Shown here one piece after another: positions 8,533 through 17,700 of a stretch of DNA of 44,223 nt. Made by a program: the position numbers and the translations under genes. The notes beneath the pieces were generated by a model. The model did no database searches, was not told where the DNA came from, and was given only the letters and a program-made list of their open reading frames with translations. The number at the start of each line of letters is the position of its first letter. Position 1 is the stretch's first letter. The stretch is from Lachnospiraceae bacterium (GTDB taxonomy: Bacteria; Bacillota; Clostridia; Lachnospirales; Lachnospiraceae): positions 1 to 44,223 of the forward strand of contig SVEB01000124.1 of NCBI GenBank assembly GCA_015057635.1, read 5' to 3'.

Positions 8533-9594
8533 TTACTTATTGCTCTTTTCCCTTAACTGCACCTTATCCCTTGCAAATCGCTTTCTTTCCTCATCTACTG
8601 CAGCATAGTGTTTCTTTGTTGTATTAACATCCTTATGCCCCAATACATCCGCAACCAGATAGATATCCCCGGTTTCCTGATACAGCGAGGTGCCGTAGGT
8701 GCTTCGTAACTTATGCGGCGTGATCTTCTTAATAGTCGTAACGGTTCTTGCATACTTCTTAACCAGCACTTCCACATTTCTAACACTAATTCTTTTTCGT
8801 CTGGAAGAAAGAAAGAGTGCATTCTCATGTTCGTCTAGCGTAACGATTCCTTTTCGTTCTTCTATATACTCCATAAGAGATTCCCTTACTTCATCTCCAA
8901 AGTACACAAATGCTTCATCTCCGCCCTTGCGGATGATTTTAATACGGTCATTGTTAAAGTCCACGTCTGTTAGATCAAGCCCCACGCATTCCGATACACG
9001 GATTCCGGTACCAAGCAGGAGCGTCATAAGAGCCAGGTCTCGTTTCTTCGCCTTTTTATGATAAATCATCTGATTATCAGTGAGTTTATTACCGGATTCC
9101 ACCACATCTAAGAAATCTGCCACTTCATTTGCGTCCATTCTAACAATGGTCTTGCTATGTAGTTTTGGCATATCAACCTGAAGCGTAGGATTCTCAGAAA
9201 TCATCTTATTCTTATGATAATAACGATAAAGGGAGCGGAGCGCAGCAAGCTTTCGTTTAATCCCTCTTTCATTATTGGTTATTTCCTTGCCTTCTTTGTT
9301 CTTATAGTATTTTAAAAATTCTAAATACTCCTCAAAGTCTGTTGACTGCATCTGAGTCAGAATTTCAAATGGAATATTTTTAATCTCTGTATTGTAGTAT
9401 AGGGGATTCTTCATCTGGATATATTCAAAAAATACCTTTAAATCAACCGCATAGGCAATTCTTGTCCGGGATTCGGTTGTCTGCTCGATTCCTCGGAAAA
9501 ATGCCCCGGTCCAGCTTGGAAGTTCGCTTACAAGCTCTCTTAACTTAACGGTATTCTTAATATTCTGCTGTTGGTGATAAGTCTGATGATCCAT
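8533..9594 (-). CDS. Tyrosine recombinase (XerC/XerD-like)
   Basis: A 353-residue site-specific recombinase. The N-terminal SAM-like core-binding domain spans about residues 25-130 and the catalytic domain about 150-340. All catalytic residues are visible: Arg199 in GTGIRVSE, Lys223 in IRKGG, His294 and Arg297 in HKLR, His320 in LGHKD and nucleophile Tyr330 in KKHYA. I choose the start at 9594 (MDHQ) because AAGAGGAA lies six bases before it; an ATG six codons further up has no such site. No phage or transposon genes surround it, so it looks like a stand-alone chromosomal Xer-like enzyme, for dimer resolution or local inversion, not the integrase of an island. Which sites it uses cannot be seen. 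Confidence 0.9.
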   Translation of the reverse strand: MDHQTYHQQQNIKNTVKLRELVSELPSWTGAFFRGIEQTTESRTRIAYAVDLKVFFEYIQMKNPLYYNTEIKNIPFEILTQMQSTDFEEYLEFLKYYKNKEGKEITNNERGIKRKLAALRSLYRYYHKNKMISENPTLQVDMPKLHSKTIVRMDANEVADFLDVVESGNKLTDNQMIYHKKAKKRDLALMTLLLGTGIRVSECVGLDLTDVDFNNDRIKIIRKGGDEAFVYFGDEVRESLMEYIEERKGIVTLDEHENALFLSSRRKRISVRNVEVLVKKYARTVTTIKKITPHKLRSTYGTSLYQETGDIYLVADVLGHKDVNTTKKHYAAVDEERKRFARDKVQLREKSNK

Positions 9595-9950
9595 ATATGT
9601 TCCTCTTTTCAATGGTATTCACATTATACAATAGCTGTTCCATAACTCTTTATTTACGTGACAGCTCTATATCTCTATTGTTAGTATATCATAAGAAGTT
9701 TCGTTGGACAACTTGGAGGAACATAAGCAACCCGAATCTAATCCGAATAGTCTCTTTTACATGTTACAGGCTGATGGTAAGAACGTTTGCAATATCCAAC
9801 TGAGATGGCGTCTTTATATAACAAAAGTAAAAGTAAGCAACATACTTCCTATAGATATAGTGCTAATAATAGATTTAATAGACAAGTGACAGATATATTT
9901 CCATATACATAAAAGCTGATACCAAACCACCAGTTTAACTATTGGCCCCT
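9595..9950. other. AT-rich intergenic region upstream of the recombinase
   Basis: About 360 bases without a supported gene. On the minus strand a TATAAT (9628-9623) precedes the recombinase start by about 30 bases, but no good -35 box is spaced to it. A plus-strand reading frame at 9704-9889 has an SD-like GGAGG only inside it and a composition unlike a protein, so I do not call it. Confidence 0.5.
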
Positions 9951-10094
9951 GACAGGAAGAGTAGGTTGGAGTCGAAAGAGAGGGCGGAGCCGGGAGCATG
10001 GTTTTCCCGAATGTCCGGCTCATGACGAACATTGGGAAAGCCATGCTCCCGGCTCCGCCCTCTCTTCCGACTCCAACCTATTCTTCCGTCTGTC
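9951..10094. repeat. 144-bp GC-rich near-perfect palindrome
   Basis: The left arm 9951-10016 pairs with the right arm 10031-10094, leaving a 14-nt loop. A 26-bp stretch (9976-10001) is perfectly complementary; the other differences are two wobble pairs (G.U at the GAGT/ATTC step, U.G at 10002), one A.C mismatch at 9975, one bulged G near 10010 and a 3-nt bulge (CGT) near the base. The arms are clearly richer in G+C than the AT-rich flanks. The stem of about 60 bp is far longer than an intrinsic terminator and has no U-run, so a MITE-like element or a structured RNA gene is more likely. No target-site duplication is visible. Confidence 0.85.
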
Positions 10095-10145
10095 TAGAAC
10101 CTACTGTCTAGAACCTACTGTCTAGAACCTACTGTCTAGAACCTA
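10090..10145. repeat. Four exact tandem copies of a 14-bp unit
   Basis: CTGTCTAGAACCTA occurs four times without change at 10090-10103, 10104-10117, 10118-10131 and 10132-10145. The first copy overlaps the outer arm of the long palindrome by five bases. The last copy contains the stop codon and the final codons of the DUF4125 gene on the minus strand. Each unit holds the palindrome TCTAGA, and on the minus strand two TAG triplets that fall in different frames. Confidence 0.95.
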
Positions 10146-10741
10146 ACCGCTTTTGCCACTTCTAAAGATTCATAGCCGTACGCTTTTGCAGTGTTTGTGA
10201 AAATGATGGTGCTTAGGTTTAATCCCTGTTGTTTTAGCGCAACAATGTGTCTTCCATAGAGCAGAAGAGTACGTCCTGAGTAAGTTGCTAACTCCCCACG
10301 CAGATAGGTTTCTGCGGAAGTATCGAATTCGGTATCTTCTGATGTATGGATCAGACGGGTGCCCACAGCCTGCTTTGGATACAACGCTTTGAATTCCTCC
10401 AGCCATTCCACCTGAATCGCGATAATCTGTTCCATGATTGCTGTGCGTTCTTCATCATGAACCGGGAAATACATCTTGATTTTCTCATAACGCTCAGGGC
10501 AGGTGCTTTCCATCATGCGTCCGTATTTCTCTGCGATCAGGTTACGGCCGATTTCTCTTGCTTCAAGCAAATCTTCTTTATAGCTGTTTAGCAGGTCCTC
10601 ATTCCATGCTGCAAACTGGCATCCTCTGATAATCTCAAATGTCTCGAAATTCTCCTGACAGGATGCAGGACCGCCTTCGTTGCTTGTTTCCTGAAAGAAA
10701 GCCCATTCTAGCTGCAAAATCTCATCGATCAACTTTTTCAT
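10136..10741 (-). CDS. DUF4125 family protein
   Basis: A 201-residue soluble protein that I assign to DUF4125 from the N-terminal pattern EWAFFQETSNEGGPASCQEN and its pairing with a DUF4037 gene. No enzymatic function is established that I know of. The start at 10741 follows GGGAGGAACATAAT. It lies 94 bp downstream of the DUF4037 gene on the same strand, so the two are probably co-transcribed. The last residues (Arg-Phe) and the TAG stop lie within the first 14-bp repeat unit, so the natural C-terminus may have been trimmed or replaced when the repeat formed. Confidence 0.8.
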   Translation of the reverse strand: MKKLIDEILQLEWAFFQETSNEGGPASCQENFETFEIIRGCQFAAWNEDLLNSYKEDLLEAREIGRNLIAEKYGRMMESTCPERYEKIKMYFPVHDEERTAIMEQIIAIQVEWLEEFKALYPKQAVGTRLIHTSEDTEFDTSAETYLRGELATYSGRTLLLYGRHIVALKQQGLNLSTIIFTNTAKAYGYESLEVAKAVRF

Positions 10742-10835
10742 ATTATGTTCCTCCCACTGTTTCTCTTATCCGATATTGCAAGTAATTTCGTAACAAAAGT
10801 CTGTATGTTTCTCATATTGTATTTGTTTTGCAGGC

Positions 10836-12716
10836 TTATCTGTCAGTTAAAGCCGCAAGAATCGAAATCGCATGTGCTTCCAGATAGTTGTCTTTAGAAG
10901 TGCTAAGCTGCTGGCGGTTTAGTTCCTCCGCTACTAAACTGCAGATTTGCTCGATTATTAGCACTTTTTTATCCTTTGTATTTAACATTTCCCAGCGTTT
11001 TTCCTCATCCGGCTGCCATGCTTCCGTCTGGCAAGGCAGTTCTGCTAACTTCTTGATAAGAGGTGCTACCGGAGCAAGGAATGGAAGGTTTTCCATTCCA
11101 CGGAACATCCATTTATAATATGGCATATAGGTCTGATTTAAAAGATACACCATGGAAATGGAAGAGCGGATGAATTCCTGCAGTGCCGCCTGTGCCGCAA
11201 CCGTATCCAGTCTTCGCATACAACGTGCATAATTGTACTGTCCGGATTGTGCCATTTCTGCGGCTGCCTGAGCGAGTTTCTTCTTCCATAGTTCTTCCGG
11301 ATAATAAGCGAGCATCCGGGAACGGATTTTATGAAAGATTCCAAGATCATCACGGAAAATGGCTCCATTTGTCGCACTTGCCAGTCCATGCTCGGTACAC
11401 ATTTCCCATGTTATTAAGAAATCCGATTCCAAACTACCGCATGTATCATCGAAGAGATGGCTTTCTTTTAGCATATTCTCATAGAAAAACCATTCACCAA
11501 GAAACTCTTGATAAAAGACATTGATCTCAAGTGCTCCGACACGGTCTTTGGCAAATGCAGACTCCGTTCTTGTTGTATAGCCGAGATACTCCTTAGGAAG
11601 ATTCTGATATTCGAACATCAGTTGTTCGCCAATCTCATCATAATCCTCTTTGGTGAGCCACATACAGAAAGCCGGACCATAATCGTGATCCATGGAATAG
11701 CAGTCATCAAAACCAAAGCACTCCGAACCATGGCCTGCAAGACCGATTGCAATGCGGGACTCATATGCAGGGAATTTCTCACGAATCATGGCCCTTCCAT
11801 ATTCCTCATAATAGAGGCGGGAGAGAAGCAGACCTGATAGTTCCTCGGATTTTTGAAATTGTTCCTTGCGAAGCATAAGTGCTTCTTTCCGATAACGTTC
11901 TTCCAGCGTGTAGTCTTTAAGAAGATATGCAGTATCTGCACATTCATCGCATAACTCCAAATAAAATGCATTCTTTCCAAAAAAGTATTTGGTTTCTTTC
12001 ATAGCGAGCTGATAATAAGAGAGTGCATCTCTATAGGCTCGTTTTTTTCTCGCAATCTGTGCACATAGAGCGAGAAGAGCAGGTTTGTGGGAATCTTCTT
12101 TCCCGAGAAGTTCCATTTTATGATGGATAGAGAGAGCATCTTCTGCATAAGAAGATGCCTGTATGGTATCTCCTAAATTCAAAAAATTAACCGCTAAATT
12201 AGTAAGCGTGGCCGCGATTTCTGCATCGGTATCCGGAATATCTTTTAATAGGTATAAAGCATCCATTAGAAATGCAGCCGCCTGTCTATAGTTTTTCTGT
12301 TTTGTATAGACACCGCTCATATTATTGTAAAGGCCGGCAAAACGATAATCCGTAGATGGCAGCAGCTGTTGATAAAGTACGATACATTCCTCATACATGG
12401 ATAGTGCTTTCTTTAGATATCCAGCTTCTCTAAAAGCGGTTGCTCCATTTAAAAGAGTGGTCGCATAATGTTCCGTCTGATCAAGCTTTAATACCCGAAT
12501 CAGTTTCAGTGTCTGATCTACAATCGTAATGGAATCGGAATGTCTGCCTGTGCTTCGATAGAATCCAATCAGTTCATTCATCAGTGCAATCTGGACATCA
12601 TGCTCATCCCGATAGATTGCGTCCGTAATATGTTCCATTATAAATGTTTCCACTTCATCTGTTTTTTTGTCGGCAAAGAGCTGATCTAGCTGTGCCAAAA
12701 TAACATTAATGTCCAT
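10836..12716 (-). CDS. TPR protein with DUF4037 nucleotidyltransferase-like domain
   Basis: A 626-residue cytoplasmic protein. Residues about 40-300 are tetratricopeptide-like helical repeats, for example ALSMYEECIVLYQQLLP and AAAFLMDALYLLKDIP. Then comes a nucleotidyltransferase-like centre, GHGSECFGFDD with a following SMDHDYG (residues 328-347): the Gly-Ser and Asp-x-Asp pattern of Pol-beta-type enzymes. The C-terminal half completes DUF4037. Start 12716 (MDIN) is preferred since AAGGAG precedes it by seven bases; an open extension to 12827 has no such site. It pairs with DUF4125 downstream. A nucleotide-transfer role is inferred; the TPR part suggests a protein substrate or partner. Confidence 0.82.
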   Translation of the reverse strand: MDINVILAQLDQLFADKKTDEVETFIMEHITDAIYRDEHDVQIALMNELIGFYRSTGRHSDSITIVDQTLKLIRVLKLDQTEHYATTLLNGATAFREAGYLKKALSMYEECIVLYQQLLPSTDYRFAGLYNNMSGVYTKQKNYRQAAAFLMDALYLLKDIPDTDAEIAATLTNLAVNFLNLGDTIQASSYAEDALSIHHKMELLGKEDSHKPALLALCAQIARKKRAYRDALSYYQLAMKETKYFFGKNAFYLELCDECADTAYLLKDYTLEERYRKEALMLRKEQFQKSEELSGLLLSRLYYEEYGRAMIREKFPAYESRIAIGLAGHGSECFGFDDCYSMDHDYGPAFCMWLTKEDYDEIGEQLMFEYQNLPKEYLGYTTRTESAFAKDRVGALEINVFYQEFLGEWFFYENMLKESHLFDDTCGSLESDFLITWEMCTEHGLASATNGAIFRDDLGIFHKIRSRMLAYYPEELWKKKLAQAAAEMAQSGQYNYARCMRRLDTVAAQAALQEFIRSSISMVYLLNQTYMPYYKWMFRGMENLPFLAPVAPLIKKLAELPCQTEAWQPDEEKRWEMLNTKDKKVLIIEQICSLVAEELNRQQLSTSKDNYLEAHAISILAALTDR

Positions 12717-13084
12717 ATAAAACTCCTTATAGCGAATCAAATTTATCCGCAGATTACTTCTATTAGCGCTCGATGCTGTTATGTAAAGACATAAATCCGA
12801 TATCGGATCTATATTCTTGTTCAGCATATTAAATCATACTTCTCTTTTGTGACTTATGCCAAGAGAGGTCGATAAATCAGCTAAATTGTTGTCAGTATAG
12901 CATAATAAAAACACAGTTTCAATTGATACTGTGTTTTAAATTCATGGAATATAAAGGAATTCTTCATGATAACTCTATTCTGTTGATTTAAAACCTATAT
13001 TCAGGCAGAGAAAAAGCCGGATTTTTAACATTCAGATACGGTATCTTTCTCTGAGTGTTAAAAATCCAGCTTCATTAATAACTC
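12717..13084. other. Intergenic region with two hairpins
   Basis: Between the DUF4037 start and the stop of the Bax inhibitor-like gene. It holds a 10-bp stem (AAAACACAGT at 12907-12916 with ACTGTGTTTT at 12928-12937), short U-runs on both sides, and the terminator at 13016-13070. No open frame here has a credible ribosome binding site. Confidence 0.6.
13011..13072 (-). terminator. Terminator of the Bax inhibitor-like gene
   Basis: A 21-nt arm at 13016-13036 pairs with 13050-13070, with one mismatch and one wobble. On the minus strand it is followed by GGCTTTTTCTC, giving a U-run, and it lies just after the stop at 13085. Confidence 0.85.
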
Positions 13085-13801
13085 TTAGTCATTGCGGCGT
13101 GCGAATAAGCGAAGTAGCTTAAGGAACATATTGATGAAGTCAAGGTAAAGAGTTAAGGCACCGAACATAGCCAGTGTGTTCACAGAAAGTCCACTGTCGT
13201 AAGAAGCGGATTCCTTGATCTTCTGTGTATCATATGCAGTAAGACCGATAAAAACAGCAAGGCCTACAATCGCAATTCCAAGGCTTAAAGAGCTGCTTTT
13301 CATGAAGATGTTGGCAACACCAAGAATAATGATACCAAACAGACCCATCATGCCGATGGAACCAATGCTGCTTAAATCTTTCTTTGATACAAATCCAAAT
13401 ATAGCCATAGCACCAAATACAAGAGCTGCAATCACAAAGATATTAACAACAGATCCAAGCTCATATACTGCGAAGACAAAGGACAGCGTCATTCCATTTA
13501 CGACGGAATAGGCAATCAGAAGAAGTGCAGCTGGCACCGTCTGGTTATTGCTTAGCACTTTGTTTGCAGCAAATACAATAACGAGCTCGCCAATCAGTAA
13601 CCCGTAGAAAAGCGTTCTGTTGGCTGCAATTGTATACAACAGGTCTGTTGAGAAGGTTAGATAAGCAGATAGACCAGATAGCAAAAGCACGCCGAACATA
13701 TAAAGAAATGTTCGGGACATTACCTGCTGTACAACCTGCTCTGCGTTGTACTCGTAGCCATTTCCATGATAAGGTTCATAGCCATTCATGTTAGATTCCA
13801 T
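13085..13801 (-). CDS. Bax inhibitor-1 / YccA-YbhL family membrane protein
   Basis: A 238-residue integral membrane protein with about seven hydrophobic spans, a short hydrophilic N-terminus rich in Asn, Gly and Tyr, and the ALTLYLDFINMFLKLLRLF C-terminal signature of the BI-1 family. Bacterial members (YetJ) are pH-sensitive calcium leak channels; others interact with FtsH. I start at 13801 because AAGGGGGAT lies six bases upstream; an open extension of 18 codons has no site. It is divergent from ferredoxin across 255 bp and ends at its own terminator, so it is a single-gene unit. Confidence 0.93.
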   Translation of the reverse strand: MESNMNGYEPYHGNGYEYNAEQVVQQVMSRTFLYMFGVLLLSGLSAYLTFSTDLLYTIAANRTLFYGLLIGELVIVFAANKVLSNNQTVPAALLLIAYSVVNGMTLSFVFAVYELGSVVNIFVIAALVFGAMAIFGFVSKKDLSSIGSIGMMGLFGIIILGVANIFMKSSSLSLGIAIVGLAVFIGLTAYDTQKIKESASYDSGLSVNTLAMFGALTLYLDFINMFLKLLRLFARRND

Positions 13802-13953
13802 AAAAATCCCCCTTATTAAATTAAACTGATGCGGATAAAAGGTTAAATTATCCATGAACAGTGTATCCTATGTTTTACATATTGGCAAGCATTCATAAGG
13901 AATTACAGCATAAATAGGACGAACGGACTAATTGATGCCTAAATTTAAAAAGT

Positions 13954-13977
13954 TTTGTTATTTGTAACAAATGTTAC
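13954..13977. promoter_or_regulatory. Overlapping palindromes upstream of ferredoxin
   Basis: TTTGTTATTTGTAACAAA at 13954-13971 is palindromic but for its centre, and it overlaps a second perfect one, GTAACAAATGTTAC, at 13964-13977. A TATAAT lies at 14000-14005, about 52 bases before the ferredoxin ATG, so the palindromes sit over its -35 region. It resembles a Rex-like redox operator but its centre is two bases shorter than the usual Rex site, so the regulator is open. Confidence 0.45.
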
Positions 13978-14056
13978 TGAATATACCAAAAACTGCTGTT
14001 ATAATAAGCATGTCAATAGCGAATGTAGAAACATGATAATAAAGGAGATCAATACT

Positions 14057-14242
14057 ATGAAATTTAGAGTAGATGAAGATGTATGTATCGGATGCGGCAT
14101 GTGTGCTGCAACAGAACCTGATGTATTTGAAATGAACGATAACGGTGTAGCACAGGCACATGCCGAAGCAGAAGGCGCTCAGATTGAAAGCGCGCAGTCT
14201 GCAATGGACGGATGTCCTGTGGGTGCTATTTCTGAAGAATAG
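14057..14242 (+). CDS. Small single-cluster [4Fe-4S] ferredoxin
   Basis: A 61-residue acidic ferredoxin with CIGCGMC (residues 10-16) and the distal DGCPVGAI cysteine (about 52), enough for one [4Fe-4S] cluster. The second cluster of the classic 2x[4Fe-4S] clostridial type is absent. I choose ATG 14057 because AAAGGAGATC precedes it; the frame extends upstream to 13955 without a site. It is the likely electron acceptor of the PFOR encoded 500 bp downstream, handing electrons to hydrogenases, Rnf or similar. A terminator follows, so it is a separate transcript. Confidence 0.95.
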   Translation: MKFRVDEDVCIGCGMCAATEPDVFEMNDNGVAQAHAEAEGAQIESAQSAMDGCPVGAISEE

Positions 14243-14257
14243 AAAATAGAAGATCGT

Positions 14258-14303
14258 AAAAGACCAGATCCGAGTCTAAGACTTGTGTACTGGTCTTTTT
14301 TTG
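14258..14303 (+). terminator. Ferredoxin terminator
   Basis: AAAAGACCAG at 14258-14267 pairs with CTGGTCTTTT at 14290-14299, followed by more T. It lies 16 bases after the ferredoxin stop. Confidence 0.85.
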
Positions 14304-14677
14304 GGTTTCTATTTTAATAGGTAAATATTAAAAAGTTCCATGCACTATAATGGTCACAATTCTAACTATATCGGCGTTTTCTACATATTATAGTGATTTA
14401 TGTAATTAATTGATAAATGGTGATAAAGGAAATGGGAGGGGGCTTATAAAATATAATCTGCTCATGAATAATTATACCAAATGCCCTATAAAACCCTGTT
14501 AATATAAAATTCCATTCTTTATTTATACACATATGGATATATAAACCATATGACACTTTTCGCAAATTCTACCATGTAGCAATCAGAACATTTTCCTAAA
14601 ATAAAGTCGATATTGTTAAAAATTTAGCATTTATGTACAAAAAATGTGTATATGAACCAAAAATGAAAGTATTTACC
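14304..14677. other. Long leader region before the PFOR promoter
   Basis: An AT-rich stretch without a supported gene. It has an inverted repeat CATATGG (14530-14536) / CCATATG (14546-14552) about 125 bases upstream of the PFOR -35 box, which could be an activator or repressor site. No other structure is clear. Confidence 0.4.
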
Positions 14678-14706
14678 TTTACAAATCATGACATAAATGA
14701 TAAAAT
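14678..14706 (+). promoter_or_regulatory. Sigma-A promoter of PFOR
   Basis: TTTACA at 14678-14683 and TAAAAT at 14701-14706 with an ideal 17-base spacer. Transcription should begin near 14713, leaving a 5' leader of about 47 bases with AAAGGAGGAAA. Confidence 0.75.
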
Positions 14707-14759
14707 ATTCCGGTGAGTAAGGCCTTTAAGACCTTTGAGTGAATAAAGGAGGAAATCTA

Positions 14760-17700
14760 ATGTCTAGATTAAAACAATCAATGGACGGCAATACCGCAGC
14801 AGCTCACGTAGCTTATGCGTTTACAGATGTTGCTGCCATTTACCCAATTACACCATCAAGCCCAATGGCTGATTCCGTTGACCAGTGGTCCGCACTTGGA
14901 CAGGAAAACATTTTCGGCAATCAGGTTAAGGTAGTAGAAATGCAGTCTGAAGCAGGTGAAGCTGGTACCGTCCACGGTTCCTTAGCAGCAGGTGCTATCA
15001 CAACTACATTTACAGCTTCTCAGGGTCTTTTATTAATGATCCCTAACATGTACAAAATCGCAGCTGAACAGCTTCCATGTGTATTCGATGTATCCGCACG
15101 TACAGTAGCTACTCAGTCTCTTAATATTTTTGGTGATCACAGCGACGTTTACGCTTGTCGTCAGACAGGTTTCGCAATGTTAGCTGAAACAAATCCACAG
15201 GAAGTTATGGACTTAAGCCCAGTTGCTCATTTAGCAGCAATCGAAGGTAAAGTTCCATTCATCAACTTCTTCGATGGTTTCCGTACATCTCACGAAATCC
15301 AGAAAAGTGAAAAATGGGATTATGCAGACTTAAAAGAAATGTGCAACATGGACGCTGTTAAAGCATTCCGTGAACATGCCTTAAATCCTGAAAAACCAGC
15401 TATGCGTGGTTCTCATGAAAACGGTGACGTTTTCTTCCAGCATCGTGAAGCTTGTAACACAGTTTACAATAACTTACCAGCTGTTGTTGAAAAATACATG
15501 GCTAAAGTTAATGAAAAACTTGGTACAAACTACGACTTATTCAACTACTATGGTGCAGAAGATGCAGACCGTGTAATCATTGCAATGGGCTCTATCTGTG
15601 ACGTAGCAGAAGAAGTAATTGACTACTTAACAGCTGCTGGTGAAAAAGTAGGTCTTATCAAAGTTCGTTTATATCGTCCATGGGTAGCTAACGGCCTTCT
15701 TAAAGTACTTCCTAAGACAGTTAAGAAAATTGCTGTCCTTGACCGTACAAAAGAACCAGGTGCTCTTGGCGATCCTTTATACCTTGATGTTGCTGCAACA
15801 CTTCGTGAAGCAGGCTTAAATGACATCGTATTAACAAACGGCCGTTACGGTCTTGGTTCTAAGGATACTCCTCCTTCATCTGTATTCGCTGTATATACAG
15901 AATTAAAGAAAGATGCTCCTAAGCCACGTTTCACACTTGGTATCAACGATGACGTTACTAACTTAAGCTTACCAGAAGTGAAACCAGCTCCTATTACATC
16001 TGCACCAGGTACTGTTGAATGTAAATTCTGGGGTCTTGGCGGTGACGGTACAGTAGGTGCTAACAAGAACTCTACTAAGATCATCGGTGATCACACAGAT
16101 AAATTCATCCAGGCATACTTCCAGTATGACTCTAAGAAAACAGGCGGTATCACAATTTCTCACTTAAGATTCGGTGATAAACCAATCAGAAGCCCATACT
16201 ACATAAATCAGGCTGACTTCGTAGCATGTCATAACCCTTCCTATGTTGTAAAAGGTTACAAGATGGTTCAGGATGTTAAACCAGGCGGAATCTTCATGAT
16301 CAACTGCCAGTGGTCTGACGAAGAATTAGATGAAAAATTAAATGCTGCTGCTAAGAAGTATATCTTCGACAACAACATTCAGTTATACACAATCAATGCA
16401 ATTGACAAAGCAATTGAAATTGGTATGGGTAAACGTACTAACACAATTCTTCAGTCTGCATTCTTCAAATTAGCAAACGTAATGCCAATCGAAGAAGCAA
16501 TCGACTTCATGAAACAGGCTGCTAAGAAATCTTACGGCAAAAAAGGTGATGCAGTAGTTGAAATGAACTACAAAGCAATCGATGCCGGTGTAGATGCTCT
16601 TCACAAAGTAGAAATCCCTGCTTCTTGGGCTAACCCAGTTGATAACAGCGTAGAAGCTGAATTAACAGGCCGTCCAGAAACAGTTAAGATGGTAAAAGAC
16701 TTATTAATGCCAATCTCCTTAATGGATGGTGACAGCCTTCCTGTATCCGCATTCGTTGATAACGCTGACGGCCAGTTCGAAACAGGCGCATCTGCATACG
16801 AAAAACGTGGTACAGCTGTAATGGTTCCAGAATGGGATGCTGAAAAATGTATTCAGTGTAACAACTGTGCATTCGTATGTTCTCATGCAACTATTCGTCC
16901 ATTCATGTTAAATGAAGAAGAAGTTAAGAACGCTCCAGCTAACATCAAACTTGCTGATACTAAGCCAAAGGCTTCTGAATACAAGTACACAATGAGCGTT
17001 TCTCCACTTGACTGTATGGGTTGTGGTGAATGTATCACTGTTTGTCCAGTTCCTGACAAGGCAATCAAGATGGTTCCACAGGAAACTCAGGAAGCAGAAC
17101 AGCCAGTATTTGACTACTTAGTAGCAAACGTTGGTAAGAAAGAAACAGCATTCGGCGATCATACTGTTAAAGGTTCTCAGTTCAACCAGCCACTTCTTGA
17201 GTTCTCCGGAAGCTGTGCAGGCTGTGCAGAAACATCTTACGCTCGTTTAATCACTCAGTTATTCGGTGAACAGATGTACATCTCCAATGCAACAGGATGT
17301 TCCTCTATCTGGGGTGGTCCAGCTGCAACAAGCCCATACACAGTAAACAAAGATTCTAAGAAGGGTCCAGCTTGGGCTAACTCCTTATTCGAAGATAATG
17401 CGGAACACGGCTTTGGTATCTACTTAGGTCAGAAGACACTTCGTGATATCGCAATCTCTAAAGTAGAAAAGATCGCAGCAAGCGAAGAAGCTACTGAATC
17501 TATGAAAGCAGCAGTTGCTAAATTCATGGAAACTAAGGATATGACAAAAGAAAACACACCTGCAGCAGAAGCTTTAGTTGCTGAACTTGAAAAAGCAGCA
17601 GCAGCTGGTTGTGAACTTTCTAAAGACGTTTTAGCAAGCAAACAGTACTTAGCTAAGAAATCCGTATGGATCTTCGGTGGTGACGGCTGGGCTTACGACA

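Noticed and set aside
9704..9889. Open reading frame of 61 codons on the plus strand
   Set aside because: Ile/Lys-rich composition, no ribosome binding site before its start, and no resemblance to a protein.
9951..10145. Integron attC site or CRISPR array, given a long hairpin, tandem repeats and a nearby tyrosine recombinase
   Set aside because: attC sites have R and L boxes with RYYYAAC/GTTRRRY cores and are imperfectly paired; these are not seen. The 14-bp units are directly adjacent with no spacers, so it is not a CRISPR array.
12717..12827. N-terminal extension of the DUF4037 protein by 37 codons
   Set aside because: The inner start at 12716 has an exact AAGGAG site at the right distance; the extension has none and contains promoter-like AT-rich sequence.
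13954..13971. Rex operator upstream of ferredoxin
   Set aside because: The palindrome is similar but two bases shorter in the centre than TTGTTAA-N4-TTAACAA, so I report it only as a candidate operator.
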